From assembly GCA_900549475.1 (NCBI GenBank), contig UROF01000004.1, positions 62,001 to 126,000 on the forward strand: 64,000 bases of DNA. Direction: 5' to 3'. Of this stretch, positions 43,353 through 51,466 are shown one piece after another. The notes below the pieces were generated by a model. That model was not told the origin of the DNA, did not search any database, and saw only the letters and a list, made by a program, of their open reading frames with translations. A program made the position numbers and the translations under genes. This stretch comes from an uncultured Eubacteriales bacterium (GTDB lineage: Bacteria > Bacillota > Clostridia > Oscillospirales > Oscillospiraceae). Position 1 is the first letter of the stretch; the number at the start of each line of letters is the position of its first letter.

Positions 43353-44906
43353 TTAGCGCTTCATCTTCGGGTCAAAGGCATCCCGGAGACCGTCGCCCAC
43401 GAAGTTGAATCCCAGGACCGCCACCAACAGGCAGATACCGGCGGGGATCCACACATACCAGTAGGTCGTCATAACATAGGAGTTGTTTACATCGCTGATG
43501 ATATTACCCCAGGAAGCGAAGGGGAACTTAACGCCCAGGCCCAGGAAGGACAAGGTCGCCTCTGTAATAATGGTAGAACCAAGTCCCATGGTGCACAGCA
43601 CGATCATCTGAGGGATCACGTTGGGGATCAGGTGGCGGAAAATACGGCGGGATACACTGATGCCGCAGGCCTCTGTGGCAGTCATAAACTCCTGCTCACG
43701 GAGAGACAGGATCTGACCGCGGATCATACGGGCAAAGCCAGGCCATCCCAGGAAGCCAAGTATCAGCATCAGATACATCATTCGAATCTGTGGGTCTACC
43801 TGCATGCCGTCCATAGCGGAACCGATGATAATGATGATGGGCATGGAGGGGATGCAGTAGAACACATCTACGATACGCATAATGAGGTTATCCACCCACT
43901 TGCCAAAGTAACCAGCAATACCGCCCAGGACAATACCGATAGCTGTCTCAATAAACACGACCACAAAGCCGATCACCAGGGACACACGGCCGCCGTACAT
44001 CAGACGGGTGAGCATGTCCATACCGTTGGTGTCACAGCCCAAGGGATGTGCCAGGGAGGGTCTTGCGTAGGAGTCATAGACATAGGTCAGGGTCTCCTGC
44101 TTGACGGACCATACTTTGGCAGCAGCATCATAGACGATCTCATAGGTGTGCTCCTCACCGTCCTCGCCGGTATAGACGAACTCGGACACGTCATCATTGA
44201 TGGCAGCTTCCAGTTCCTCCTTGAAATCCCGGGTGATGGTGGTGCCGCTGACCTTGGACTGAACCACGAAGCGGCTGATATAACCCACGATCTCGCCGCC
44301 CAGCAGGATGTTTCCATCCTCATCCAGCTCATAGCTCTGGCCGTCGGCAGTAAAGCTGCTCTCGCCGTTGCTGTACGCCTTCAGCGCCGCATACTTCACC
44401 GCAAAGGTGGGTTCCGCACCGTTATCGGCGGGGTTGACAATATCCTTGTAGGCAATAGCCAGCAGGGTACCGCCAGAGGAGATGGAGTAGAAGTCCTCCC
44501 CTTCCTCTGTAAGGGTGTAGGAGACATCTTTATAGTCGAATTCCGTTTTGCCGGTCATCTGGGCCAGCAGGAACTGAGCCTGAGCGGCAGTACCGAACTC
44601 CTGGCCATCCGCCACAGCGTAACGGAAATCTCCATTCTGCGTCACAGCCACATATTCCTTGGCCATATAGGTATAGGTATAGAACTGCTCATCCTGTCCA
44701 TAGGGGGAGATCAGTCCGCCCACAAAGGAGAAGATAAACATGACAGCCAGCATGATCAATCCCAAAACTGCCAGCCGGTTGCGGAAAAACCGCTTGGCTA
44801 CCAGTGCACCGGGAGAAAGAACCTTAACACGGCGGTCATCGTTCAGAGAGAGGTGCTCCTGAGAGCCGCCCTCCTGCTGAGGATTCATCTTTTTTTCTTC
44901 AGACAT
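43353..44906 (-). CDS. OppC-like peptide permease with a large extracytoplasmic insert
   Basis: 517 aa, against about 300 for ordinary OppC. After the first membrane helix (RLAVLGLIMLAVMFIFSFVGG, residues about 44-64) there is an insert of about 215 residues (about 72-288) before the usual HPLGCDTNGMDMLTRLM. The insert is mostly polar with GGTLLAIAYKDIV, YELDEDGNILLGGEIVGYI and EDGEEHTYEIVYDAA, and should fold outside the cell. The EAA loop and NFVGDGLRDAFDPKMK ending are normal. Frame is open throughout, so it is not a fusion artefact. Confidence 0.9.
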   Translation of the reverse strand: MSEEKKMNPQQEGGSQEHLSLNDDRRVKVLSPGALVAKRFFRNRLAVLGLIMLAVMFIFSFVGGLISPYGQDEQFYTYTYMAKEYVAVTQNGDFRYAVADGQEFGTAAQAQFLLAQMTGKTEFDYKDVSYTLTEEGEDFYSISSGGTLLAIAYKDIVNPADNGAEPTFAVKYAALKAYSNGESSFTADGQSYELDEDGNILLGGEIVGYISRFVVQSKVSGTTITRDFKEELEAAINDDVSEFVYTGEDGEEHTYEIVYDAAAKVWSVKQETLTYVYDSYARPSLAHPLGCDTNGMDMLTRLMYGGRVSLVIGFVVVFIETAIGIVLGGIAGYFGKWVDNLIMRIVDVFYCIPSMPIIIIIGSAMDGMQVDPQIRMMYLMLILGFLGWPGFARMIRGQILSLREQEFMTATEACGISVSRRIFRHLIPNVIPQMIVLCTMGLGSTIITEATLSFLGLGVKFPFASWGNIISDVNNSYVMTTYWYVWIPAGICLLVAVLGFNFVGDGLRDAFDPKMKR

Positions 44907-44920
44907 GAAAGCACCTCCTC

Positions 44921-45907
44921 TTACGCGATACGTACGCGGGGATCAACCACCGCATACAGAATATCCGAGATCAAATTGCCCAGCAGCGTCAGGATTGCCA
45001 GGAAGGACAGATAAAACATGGAGAAGGGGATATCGCCTGCGGTCATGGCCTGGTAAGACGTCCAGCCGATACCGGGGATGGCGAACAGGGTCTCTGTAAT
45101 CAGGGCACCGGAAAAGAGTCCCGGCAGAGAACCGCCCACGATGGTCACCAGAGGGATCAGGGTGTTGCGGAAAGCGTGATGATAAATGACCTTCTTCTCA
45201 CTCAGGCCCTTGGCCCGGGCAGTGCGGATATAGTCAGCGTTGAGGACTTCCAGCATATTGGTGCGGGTATAACGCATGAGGGAACCCACGGAGACGATGG
45301 TCAGCGTGACAATGGGCAGAACCAGGTGGTGCGCCATGTCCAGTACCTTCCCCATCGCATCCAGCTGGGCATAGTTGCGGCCCATGAGGCCGGAAACGTC
45401 AAACCACTTCAGCTGCACCGCAAAGATCAGCTTCAGAATGGTAGCGAAAAAGAAGGTAGGCAGAGAAATACCCACCAGAGCGCTGGCCGTGATGGCATAG
45501 TCCGCCTTGGAGTACTGCTTGGTAGCAGCCACGATACCCAGAGGGATCGCAATGATCAGCTGCAGGATCAGGGAGATGCCGCCCATGATCACAGAGATCC
45601 AGATGACCTCGCTGAACTTCTCAAGCACCGGCACCGTGAAGCGCCAGCTGTCGCCGAAATTGCCGGTGAGCATATTCTTCATCTGCACCAGATAGCCAGG
45701 GATGATACCCATATCCAGGGCGTACTGGGCGTTGAGCTGAGCCACCCACTCCTCATAGGGCTTTGAACCCGGGGCCGTGGACAGCTTCATGGCCATGGTC
45801 TCCACGTAGGAGGCCGGCAGGCACCGCAGCAGCGCGTAGATGATAAACGTCACGCAAAACAGGATCAGCACGGAAAGCAAAAGACGCTTGATGATAAAAT
45901 TTCGCAA
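44921..45907 (-). CDS. OppB-like peptide permease, second system
   Basis: 328 aa, six membrane helices. RNFIIKRLLLSVLILFCVTF at the start, the outer loop with YALDMGIIPGYLVQMKNML, and the EAA loop TARAKGLSEKKVIYHHAFRN. It pairs with the enlarged OppC-like permease 15 nt downstream. GGAGGGAT lies before the ATG. Confidence 0.93.
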   Translation of the reverse strand: MRNFIIKRLLLSVLILFCVTFIIYALLRCLPASYVETMAMKLSTAPGSKPYEEWVAQLNAQYALDMGIIPGYLVQMKNMLTGNFGDSWRFTVPVLEKFSEVIWISVIMGGISLILQLIIAIPLGIVAATKQYSKADYAITASALVGISLPTFFFATILKLIFAVQLKWFDVSGLMGRNYAQLDAMGKVLDMAHHLVLPIVTLTIVSVGSLMRYTRTNMLEVLNADYIRTARAKGLSEKKVIYHHAFRNTLIPLVTIVGGSLPGLFSGALITETLFAIPGIGWTSYQAMTAGDIPFSMFYLSFLAILTLLGNLISDILYAVVDPRVRIA

Positions 45908-46034
45908 AACGATCCCTCCAGTTTTCTAGTTTCTCAAGAGTAAACGTACGGGCATGGAAACACCCGCTGTGCATCAAGCAGCCGCCCCTCCCCCCTGGCG
46001 GGAAGCTCCTTGACACCCATCGAAAAAGGAACGG

Positions 46035-46069
46035 GGTTCCCCTGCCCCCTCCAGGAGGGCAGGGGAACC
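46035..46069 (-). other. Stem-loop between the binding-protein and permease genes
   Basis: GGTTCCCCTGCCC and GGGCAGGGGAACC form a very stable hairpin followed on the minus strand by CCGTTCCTTTTTCG. It probably acts as a partial terminator so that more binding protein than permease is made. Confidence 0.7.
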
Positions 46070-46119
46070 GATTTTACTCTGTTTTCATGCCGCACAGCAT
46101 CCTTTTCAGGACACAAGCA

Positions 46120-48396
46120 TTACTTCAGGGCCAGCTTCTCGATCTCGTTGAGAGCGTTCCAGTAAGGCGTCATGTCGGTGGGCAGCGTGGAGATATCCAC
46201 GTGCTCAGTGGAGAACAGGTAGCACTCGGAACGCTGATAGATGGGGATCTCAACGCCCCAGTCCATGATGATCTCCATGGCAGCCTTGTACAGGCCCTTG
46301 CGGTAGGTCTGATCGGTGGACATACGGCCAGCCTCGATCAGCTCATCCAGCTCGGGATCAGAGATCTGATAGTAGTTGGTGGAACCCTCGGAGTGATAGA
46401 GCTGGAACATATCGGGGTCAGTAGCAGCACCCCAGGCAGCGCACCACATCTCGGAAGCGCCGGTCTGGTAAGCAGCGTACAGGTCGTTGGCGTTAGCAAA
46501 GTCGTTGACGTACAGCTCCATGCCGATCTCAGCGAAGGCAGCAGCGGCGTTCTTCAGGATCAGGAAGGTGGGGTGGTCACCATTGCCGTTACCGCCGATA
46601 TCGACCTGGTACTTCAGCTTGGCACCCTCGGGAGCAGCGGTCACCTTGCCGTTCTCCACAGTGTAGCCGGCAGCTTCCAGATAACCCAGAGCGGCCTCCT
46701 TGGCAGCGGCATACTTCTCATCGGTGCTCATGCCCTCGGTGTAGATGGGCTCGCCGTTGACATCAACGGAATAGGCAACCTGATAGCCGTCGTCAGTGAC
46801 CTGAGGAGCAGCCCAGGAGGTGTTGGAGATGGGGTAGTTGATGACGGAAGCGGTCTCGCCGTAGTAGGAGTCAATGCCCTCGTCACGATAGACGGAGATG
46901 ATGGTGCCCAGGGCCTTACGCAGGTTCCGGGAAGCCTCGGAAGCAGGATCATCGCCCACCTTCACGTTGTTGGGGTTGATACCCACATAGCCGTAGCCCA
47001 GGAAGTCATACATACGGGTGGTGATCACAGGACCATCCAGAGAATCGTCGCCGCCGTTGATGTCAGTGACCTGGTTGGCCACATCGGTGCTGTAGCTGGG
47101 CTCGGCGATATCCAGAGTACCGGCCTGGAGACCGGTGATCATGTTGGCCTCAGAGGTCTCCATGTAGTTGAAGTACTTGATCTTGGGGGCGCCCAGGTAG
47201 TAGCCGTCATAGGACTCGTAGTACACAACGCCGTTGGTGTACTCCTTGAACTGGTAGGGGCCGGCGCCCATGGGGGTGCTGGTCTTCTCCTTCACGATGG
47301 ACAGATCGCCCTTGGGGAAGCCGAAGGAGTTGTTCTCATAGTCGTACAGGGACTCATCGCCGTAGTAGTGCATGGGGGCGATGGGCAGCTGCAGCTTATA
47401 GATCATGGTAGCGTCGACCTTAGTGGTGGTGATCCGCATGGAGTAGTCGCCGGTACGCTCGATACCGGAGATGTTGGGAGCGGAATCGCCAGTGGTGATA
47501 CCGACGGTGTAAGCGGGATCCAGATAGCTCCACAGAGAGCCGCTGGCAATCTCAGTGCTGGAAGCGAGGTCATAGTCACCCTCGTATTTGGCCACCATGG
47601 CGTTGAAGAAGTCGGTCAGAGTAGCGTCCTCAGCCAGCTCATAGCCCCAGTTGGCAGCTTTGGCGGCAACGGAGTCGTCCTCGGCGTTGTAGCCGGCGTT
47701 CACCACGTAGTCACAGATGGACTGGGCAAAAGCCTCGCCGGCGGCGGGCAGACCCTCGGTCCAGAAAGCGGTCTGAGTGGCCTCATCCCAGTTGGTGAAG
47801 TCGGTGTTGTCCTGACCGGCGGCCATCAGCAGCTTGTAGAGGGGCTCCATACCGGAACGGTACTCCTTCAGGCCCTTGATAGGCAGGGAGTACATGGTGG
47901 CGTTACCGTCATAAGTAGGATCCAGGTAGACATACAGGCCGAAGATCACGTCGTCGATGTTGGCGGTCTCACCGTCGGAGAAGACGATGTCGTCCCGCAT
48001 GGTCACATCGTAAGTAACGGTGCCATCCTCATTCTTGGTGACAACGATGTCGGCAGGTCCATAATAGGTATAGTCGGTGCCGTTGTAGGAACGAGTCTCA
48101 CCCTCGATGCCGTTGAGAACGGGGTTGCCCACACGGTCGATGGTCAGCAGAGACACCTGGGTCAGGCTGACGATCTTGTTATCGGCGTTGCTCAGGTAGA
48201 AGTAGGGGGAGAACTTACCCTCCAGGCCCTGCTCAACAGAAACCACCAGCGGGGTGGTATTGGTATCCTCCGCAGTATCGTCAGTGGTGTCGTTGGCGCT
48301 GTTATTGGCCGTATTGTTCCCGCCGCAGCCGGCCAGAACGCCAATGCACATCACCAGTGCCAGAAACAGTGCAAGTGCTTTTTTGCTTCTTTTCAT
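46120..48396 (-). CDS. Large peptide ABC transporter substrate-binding lipoprotein
   Basis: 758 aa, far longer than the usual 500-550 for family-5 binding proteins. Lipobox VLAGCGG (Cys about 22), then a Asn/Thr/Asp-rich linker and the SBP fold: VSVEQGLEGKFSPYF near 50, then DVTMRDDIVFSDGETANIDDV. Extra sequence is spread through residues about 150-330. The ATG at 48396 has GGAGG ten bases before it; the ATG three codons earlier is too close. First gene of the operon whose OppC is also enlarged. Ligand unknown. Confidence 0.9.
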   Translation of the reverse strand: MKRSKKALALFLALVMCIGVLAGCGGNNTANNSANDTTDDTAEDTNTTPLVVSVEQGLEGKFSPYFYLSNADNKIVSLTQVSLLTIDRVGNPVLNGIEGETRSYNGTDYTYYGPADIVVTKNEDGTVTYDVTMRDDIVFSDGETANIDDVIFGLYVYLDPTYDGNATMYSLPIKGLKEYRSGMEPLYKLLMAAGQDNTDFTNWDEATQTAFWTEGLPAAGEAFAQSICDYVVNAGYNAEDDSVAAKAANWGYELAEDATLTDFFNAMVAKYEGDYDLASSTEIASGSLWSYLDPAYTVGITTGDSAPNISGIERTGDYSMRITTTKVDATMIYKLQLPIAPMHYYGDESLYDYENNSFGFPKGDLSIVKEKTSTPMGAGPYQFKEYTNGVVYYESYDGYYLGAPKIKYFNYMETSEANMITGLQAGTLDIAEPSYSTDVANQVTDINGGDDSLDGPVITTRMYDFLGYGYVGINPNNVKVGDDPASEASRNLRKALGTIISVYRDEGIDSYYGETASVINYPISNTSWAAPQVTDDGYQVAYSVDVNGEPIYTEGMSTDEKYAAAKEAALGYLEAAGYTVENGKVTAAPEGAKLKYQVDIGGNGNGDHPTFLILKNAAAAFAEIGMELYVNDFANANDLYAAYQTGASEMWCAAWGAATDPDMFQLYHSEGSTNYYQISDPELDELIEAGRMSTDQTYRKGLYKAAMEIIMDWGVEIPIYQRSECYLFSTEHVDISTLPTDMTPYWNALNEIEKLALK

Positions 48397-48424
48397 GGTT
48401 TGCATTCCTCCTTAAAGATTTTGA

Positions 48425-48455
48425 ACTATATCAATGGGTATTGCCCATAGTCCAA
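48425..48455 (-). promoter_or_regulatory. Possible promoter of the second peptide operon
   Basis: Minus strand TTGGAC (48450-48455), 19-nt spacer, TATAGT (48425-48430). The spacer holds the inverted repeat ATGGGCAATACCCAT, a possible operator. The long spacer weakens the case. Confidence 0.4.
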
Positions 48456-48465
48456 CAGAAATATT

Positions 48466-48510
48466 CCTTCTTGCCATGGCAAGAAGGGCAAAAAGGGACC
48501 CCTTTTTGCC
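48466..48510 (-). terminator. Tandem hairpins after the unknown membrane protein gene
   Basis: GGCAAAAAGGG / CCCTTTTTGCC and CCTTCTTGCC / GGCAAGAAGG lie back to back, then AATATTTC on the minus strand. They separate the 48533-49096 gene from the peptide operon. Confidence 0.7.
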
Positions 48511-48532
48511 GCGTGATTCAGAATAACCTTAT

Positions 48533-49096
48533 TCAGTTGTTCCCGGCCCAGCCGGCGCCGTCGAAGCGCTCCCAGGACATCTCCCGGCCCAAAGGCCTCC
48601 ACAAGAGAGCACAGACAAGCATAGCTGCCTGAGAAACGAGAAAAACGATCATTCCAACAAGCAGGCCCTGGACCCCATTGAGGATCACATAGATCAGTTC
48701 GCCCAGGATCGCTCCGCCGCCGCCGACAGCCGTAAGGATCGTACGCAGCGGAAAGTGAGGCACCGTGGCCTCATACACATAGGCCCGCAGCGGGTCTCCG
48801 CCCTTTGCCATACGGGCATATCCCCAGAGCACAGAAAAAGCCGCCAGGATCCCCACCGCATAGGGGATGAGCACATAGGCACAGTTCACTGTACCCGGAG
48901 CCCGGATACATCCGCCTACAATCGCACAGGCAACCATCCCCACCGCCAGGATCCCCCAGCGGAGCAGCCCCCGTTTGCGGGTGCTCTGTTCGCCCTGAAA
49001 GGCATAGGTCGCACCAATGTAAATATATTCACCATCCACCGTCCGGCGGAAGTCATCCAAATAGGCACGGCGGCCTTTTCGTTCCTTCTTTTCCAT
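48533..49096 (-). CDS. Membrane protein of unknown function
   Basis: 187 aa. The cytoplasmic N-terminus (KKERKGRRAYLDDFRRTVDGEYIYIGATYAF) is followed by four to five membrane helices, for example GILAVGMVACAIVGGCI, YVLIPYAVGILAAFSVLWG and LLVGMIVFLVSQAAMLVCALLW. I do not recognise the family. The ATG at 49096 has GGAG ten bases before it; the earlier ATG lies inside the palindrome at 49113-49128. It has its own promoter (49202-49230) and a palindromic operator candidate in its leader. Confidence 0.75.
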   Translation of the reverse strand: MEKKERKGRRAYLDDFRRTVDGEYIYIGATYAFQGEQSTRKRGLLRWGILAVGMVACAIVGGCIRAPGTVNCAYVLIPYAVGILAAFSVLWGYARMAKGGDPLRAYVYEATVPHFPLRTILTAVGGGGAILGELIYVILNGVQGLLVGMIVFLVSQAAMLVCALLWRPLGREMSWERFDGAGWAGNN

Positions 49097-49112
49097 CTGA
49101 TAAATTCTCCGG

Positions 49113-49128
49113 CAAACGCATGCGTTTG
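49113..49128. promoter_or_regulatory. Perfect palindrome in the leader of the unknown membrane protein gene
   Basis: CAAACGCATGCGTTTG is a perfect 16-bp palindrome with the central CG-rich look of LacI-family operators. It lies 17 nt before the start codon. Confidence 0.5.
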
Positions 49129-49201
49129 TCATAAAAAATTTTTCTATGTGAAAATCCTGTCAAAGTCAAATATGCAAGATTTGCACTACAGCGTCTTCAT
49201 T

Positions 49202-49230
49202 ATTATATTCTATCACCAGGCAATTTTCAA
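49202..49230 (-). promoter_or_regulatory. Promoter of the unknown membrane protein gene
   Basis: Minus strand TTGAAA (49225-49230), 17-nt spacer, TATAAT (49202-49207), giving a leader of about 100 nt. Confidence 0.72.
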
Positions 49231-49595
49231 GTAAAACAGGCCTCACACAAATGTAAAATTCTATTTTTTTAATAACTGACAAAGTATGCCGTGGATACAA
49301 CCCAAAAAATTGTTTTTTTAGGCAAAACTTTTTGGATATTTGGTAATAATGACCAAACATCCCCGGAGCAAATGACACAATATAGCCAAATCCCTCCTGT
49401 CGAAAAAACGAGAGATCCCCTCCCCATCTCCCCCCTCTTCAGAAGGTGATATCCAGTGGTATCCAGGAACCCCATTTTGCTCCGCCTACTCCGCCCCGGT
49501 TTCATTTTTCAGAAAATGGTACAAAATCGTTAAAATGTGAAAATGAAACTCCTTGGCGCATATACTGCATAATCTTCAAAAAATTTTTTTATTTA
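49231..49595. other. Intergenic stretch without a recognisable gene
   Basis: This AT-rich interval has no reading frame with a ribosome site on either strand. It holds an imperfect inverted repeat, GGATATTTGGT (49334-49344) with ACCAAACATCC (49352-49362), and a short direct repeat TATCCAG near 49450-49465. No function is assigned. Confidence 0.6.
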
Positions 49596-49637
49596 AAAAC
49601 GCCATGGAGCCGGACATGCCGACTCCATGGCGTAAAA
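49596..49637 (-). terminator. Terminator of the pepF unit
   Basis: ACGCCATGGAG / CTCCATGGCGT followed on the minus strand by TTTTTAAATAAAAAAATTTTTT, 13 nt after the stop codon. Confidence 0.92.
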
Positions 49638-49650
49638 ATCGGGATAAAGC

Positions 49651-51339
49651 TTACAGGGGGTTGGCGACGATCCAATTGGAGATGGCCTCACCGATCTCCC
49701 GAATGCAGCCGGGTGCGTAGGGAACCTTCAGGCCTGCTTCCTCTACCAAGCCCTCAAAAGTCCTGGTACCGCCGGCATCAGCAAAGCACAGATACCGTGC
49801 CCACGCATCGGCCCGATCCTTCATGGAGGCGATCCAGAACTGGAAGGCCACCGTCTGAGCCATGCAGTAGTCGATATAGTAGAGGGGATAGAGATAGATG
49901 TGGAGCTGCCGCTGCCAACCGGCACCCCGGCTGTAGAAGGGCAGGTCCTCAAAGTCGATCCAGGGACGGTACTTCTTCTCCAGATCCAGCCACAGCTGGT
50001 TGCGCTGGGCAGGCGTCAGTTCCGGATTTTCGTACATCCGGTGCTGGAACTCATCCACCATGCAGCCGTAAGGGATAAAGATAAGGGCATCCTCACAGTG
50101 ACCAAGCTCATATTTCTGGGTCAGGGGCCCAAAGAACTTCTCATGCCAGGGGGCGGTGAGGAACTCCATGGACATGGAGTGGACCTCGCAGGCCTCGATG
50201 GTGGGGCTGGTCATGTTGCCCAGGTATCCCTTGCGCATGGCACGGAAACCGGCAAAGGCGTGGCCCGCCTCGTGGGTCAGCACATCCACGTCGCCGCTGG
50301 TACCGTTGAAGTTGGAGAAAATGAAGGGTGCCTTATAGCTGCGGAATTCCGTGCAGTACCCGCCAGGGGCCTTGCCCTCCTTGCTGAGAACGTCCAGCAG
50401 CTCATTGCCCCACAGGAAATCAGCAAACTCCGCCGTCTCCGGGCTCAGCTCGTGGTACATCTGCTTGCCGGCCGCCAGGATCTCGTCGGCGGTGCCCTGG
50501 GGATCGGCGTTGCCGTCGGGGAACAGCAGCACATCGTCCCAGAACTTCAGCTTCTCCACCCCCAGGCGCTTCTCCTGGTCCTTCTTCACCTTGGCCACGA
50601 TGGGCACCATATCCTGGGCAATCTGATCCCGGAAGGCCGCCACCTGGGCAGGCCCGTAGCAGTTGCGGCCCAGGCGGTCATAGCCCAGCTTCAGGTAGTT
50701 GTCATAGCCCATGTTCTTCGCCTGGGCGGTACGGTTCTTCACCAGCTTGTCGTAGAGCTCGTCCAGCTCAGCCTGATGGCTGTCAAACCACTTGCCCTCC
50801 GCCTCATAGGCCGCCTTGCGGACAGCACGATCCGGGCTCTGCTTATAGGGGCCCAGCTTGGGGAGAGGCAGCTTCTCTCCGTTCCACTCCACCAGAGCGG
50901 AGGCGTAGAGCTTCTGATACTCGCTTTGGAGCTTGTTCTCCTCCTGCATCAGCGCCATGTTCTTGGGGTCAAAGGTGCGCACAGCGATCTCCAGATTGGT
51001 GAACAGCAGCTTTCCAAAGCGATCCTCCAGCTCAGCGCGGAAGGGGGATGCCAGAAGGGCCTTCGTCACCTTCTGCTCCGCCTCCTGAACCGCCGGGGCG
51101 ATCTCATCGGCGTAGTCGTTCTCCTTATCATAGAACGCATCCCGGGTATCGATGGTGTGGCGGACATAAGCGAGGCTGGTAGCCGTACTCATCTCCGCCT
51201 GGACCTGGTCAAAGGCCAAAACAGCATCGATCTGCTCCTGGGCAGAAGCCGCCCCGGCGATCTTTTGGGCGATCTCCTCTGCCTTGGCCTGAAAAGCGGC
51301 CAGATCAGGGCGCACATAAGGCATCTCACTGAATTTCAT
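49651..51339 (-). CDS. pepF: M3 family oligoendopeptidase
   Basis: 562 aa. The zinc site is HEAGH at residues 356-360 (LTHEAGHAFAGFRAM), with the third ligand in SPTIEACEVHSMSMEFL. There is no signal peptide. These cytoplasmic enzymes cut oligopeptides of about 7-17 residues at internal bonds. It is the last of the asnA-pepD-pepF group. AAAGGAG lies before the ATG. It would process peptides brought in by the two ABC systems in the window. Confidence 0.93.
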   Translation of the reverse strand: MKFSEMPYVRPDLAAFQAKAEEIAQKIAGAASAQEQIDAVLAFDQVQAEMSTATSLAYVRHTIDTRDAFYDKENDYADEIAPAVQEAEQKVTKALLASPFRAELEDRFGKLLFTNLEIAVRTFDPKNMALMQEENKLQSEYQKLYASALVEWNGEKLPLPKLGPYKQSPDRAVRKAAYEAEGKWFDSHQAELDELYDKLVKNRTAQAKNMGYDNYLKLGYDRLGRNCYGPAQVAAFRDQIAQDMVPIVAKVKKDQEKRLGVEKLKFWDDVLLFPDGNADPQGTADEILAAGKQMYHELSPETAEFADFLWGNELLDVLSKEGKAPGGYCTEFRSYKAPFIFSNFNGTSGDVDVLTHEAGHAFAGFRAMRKGYLGNMTSPTIEACEVHSMSMEFLTAPWHEKFFGPLTQKYELGHCEDALIFIPYGCMVDEFQHRMYENPELTPAQRNQLWLDLEKKYRPWIDFEDLPFYSRGAGWQRQLHIYLYPLYYIDYCMAQTVAFQFWIASMKDRADAWARYLCFADAGGTRTFEGLVEEAGLKVPYAPGCIREIGEAISNWIVANPL

Positions 51340-51413
51340 ACCGTAACTCCTTTATGCAAAGCTTTCAGGGATTCACAGGGCTATAGGGTGCCCTGTCCTC
51401 CCCTTCTTATAGC

Positions 51414-51443
51414 CCGCGCCCGGCCCAAAAGGGTCGGGCGCGG
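51414..51443 (-). other. Stem-loop between pepD and pepF
   Basis: CGCGCCCGGCCC and GGGTCGGGCGCG pair around AAAA. No U tract follows on the minus strand, so it is not a classic terminator and may mark an RNA processing or attenuation point. Confidence 0.5.
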
Positions 51444-51466
51444 CAAACACAATGGGATTTTTATAA

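Noticed and set aside
46087..48450. A 787-codon open frame on the + strand across the large binding-protein gene
   Set aside because: It is a mirror of a GC-biased coding region, has no ribosome site and reads as low-complexity Gly/Val/His-rich sequence. The minus-strand lipoprotein has a signal peptide and family motifs.
49166..49505. Two short - strand frames (70 and 78 codons) in the gap before the unknown membrane protein gene
   Set aside because: Neither has a ribosome site at the right distance or a recognisable protein pattern, and one runs through the promoter at 49202-49230.
51414..51443. Terminator between pepD and pepF
   Set aside because: The hairpin is strong but no U tract follows on the - strand, so it is listed as a stem-loop only.
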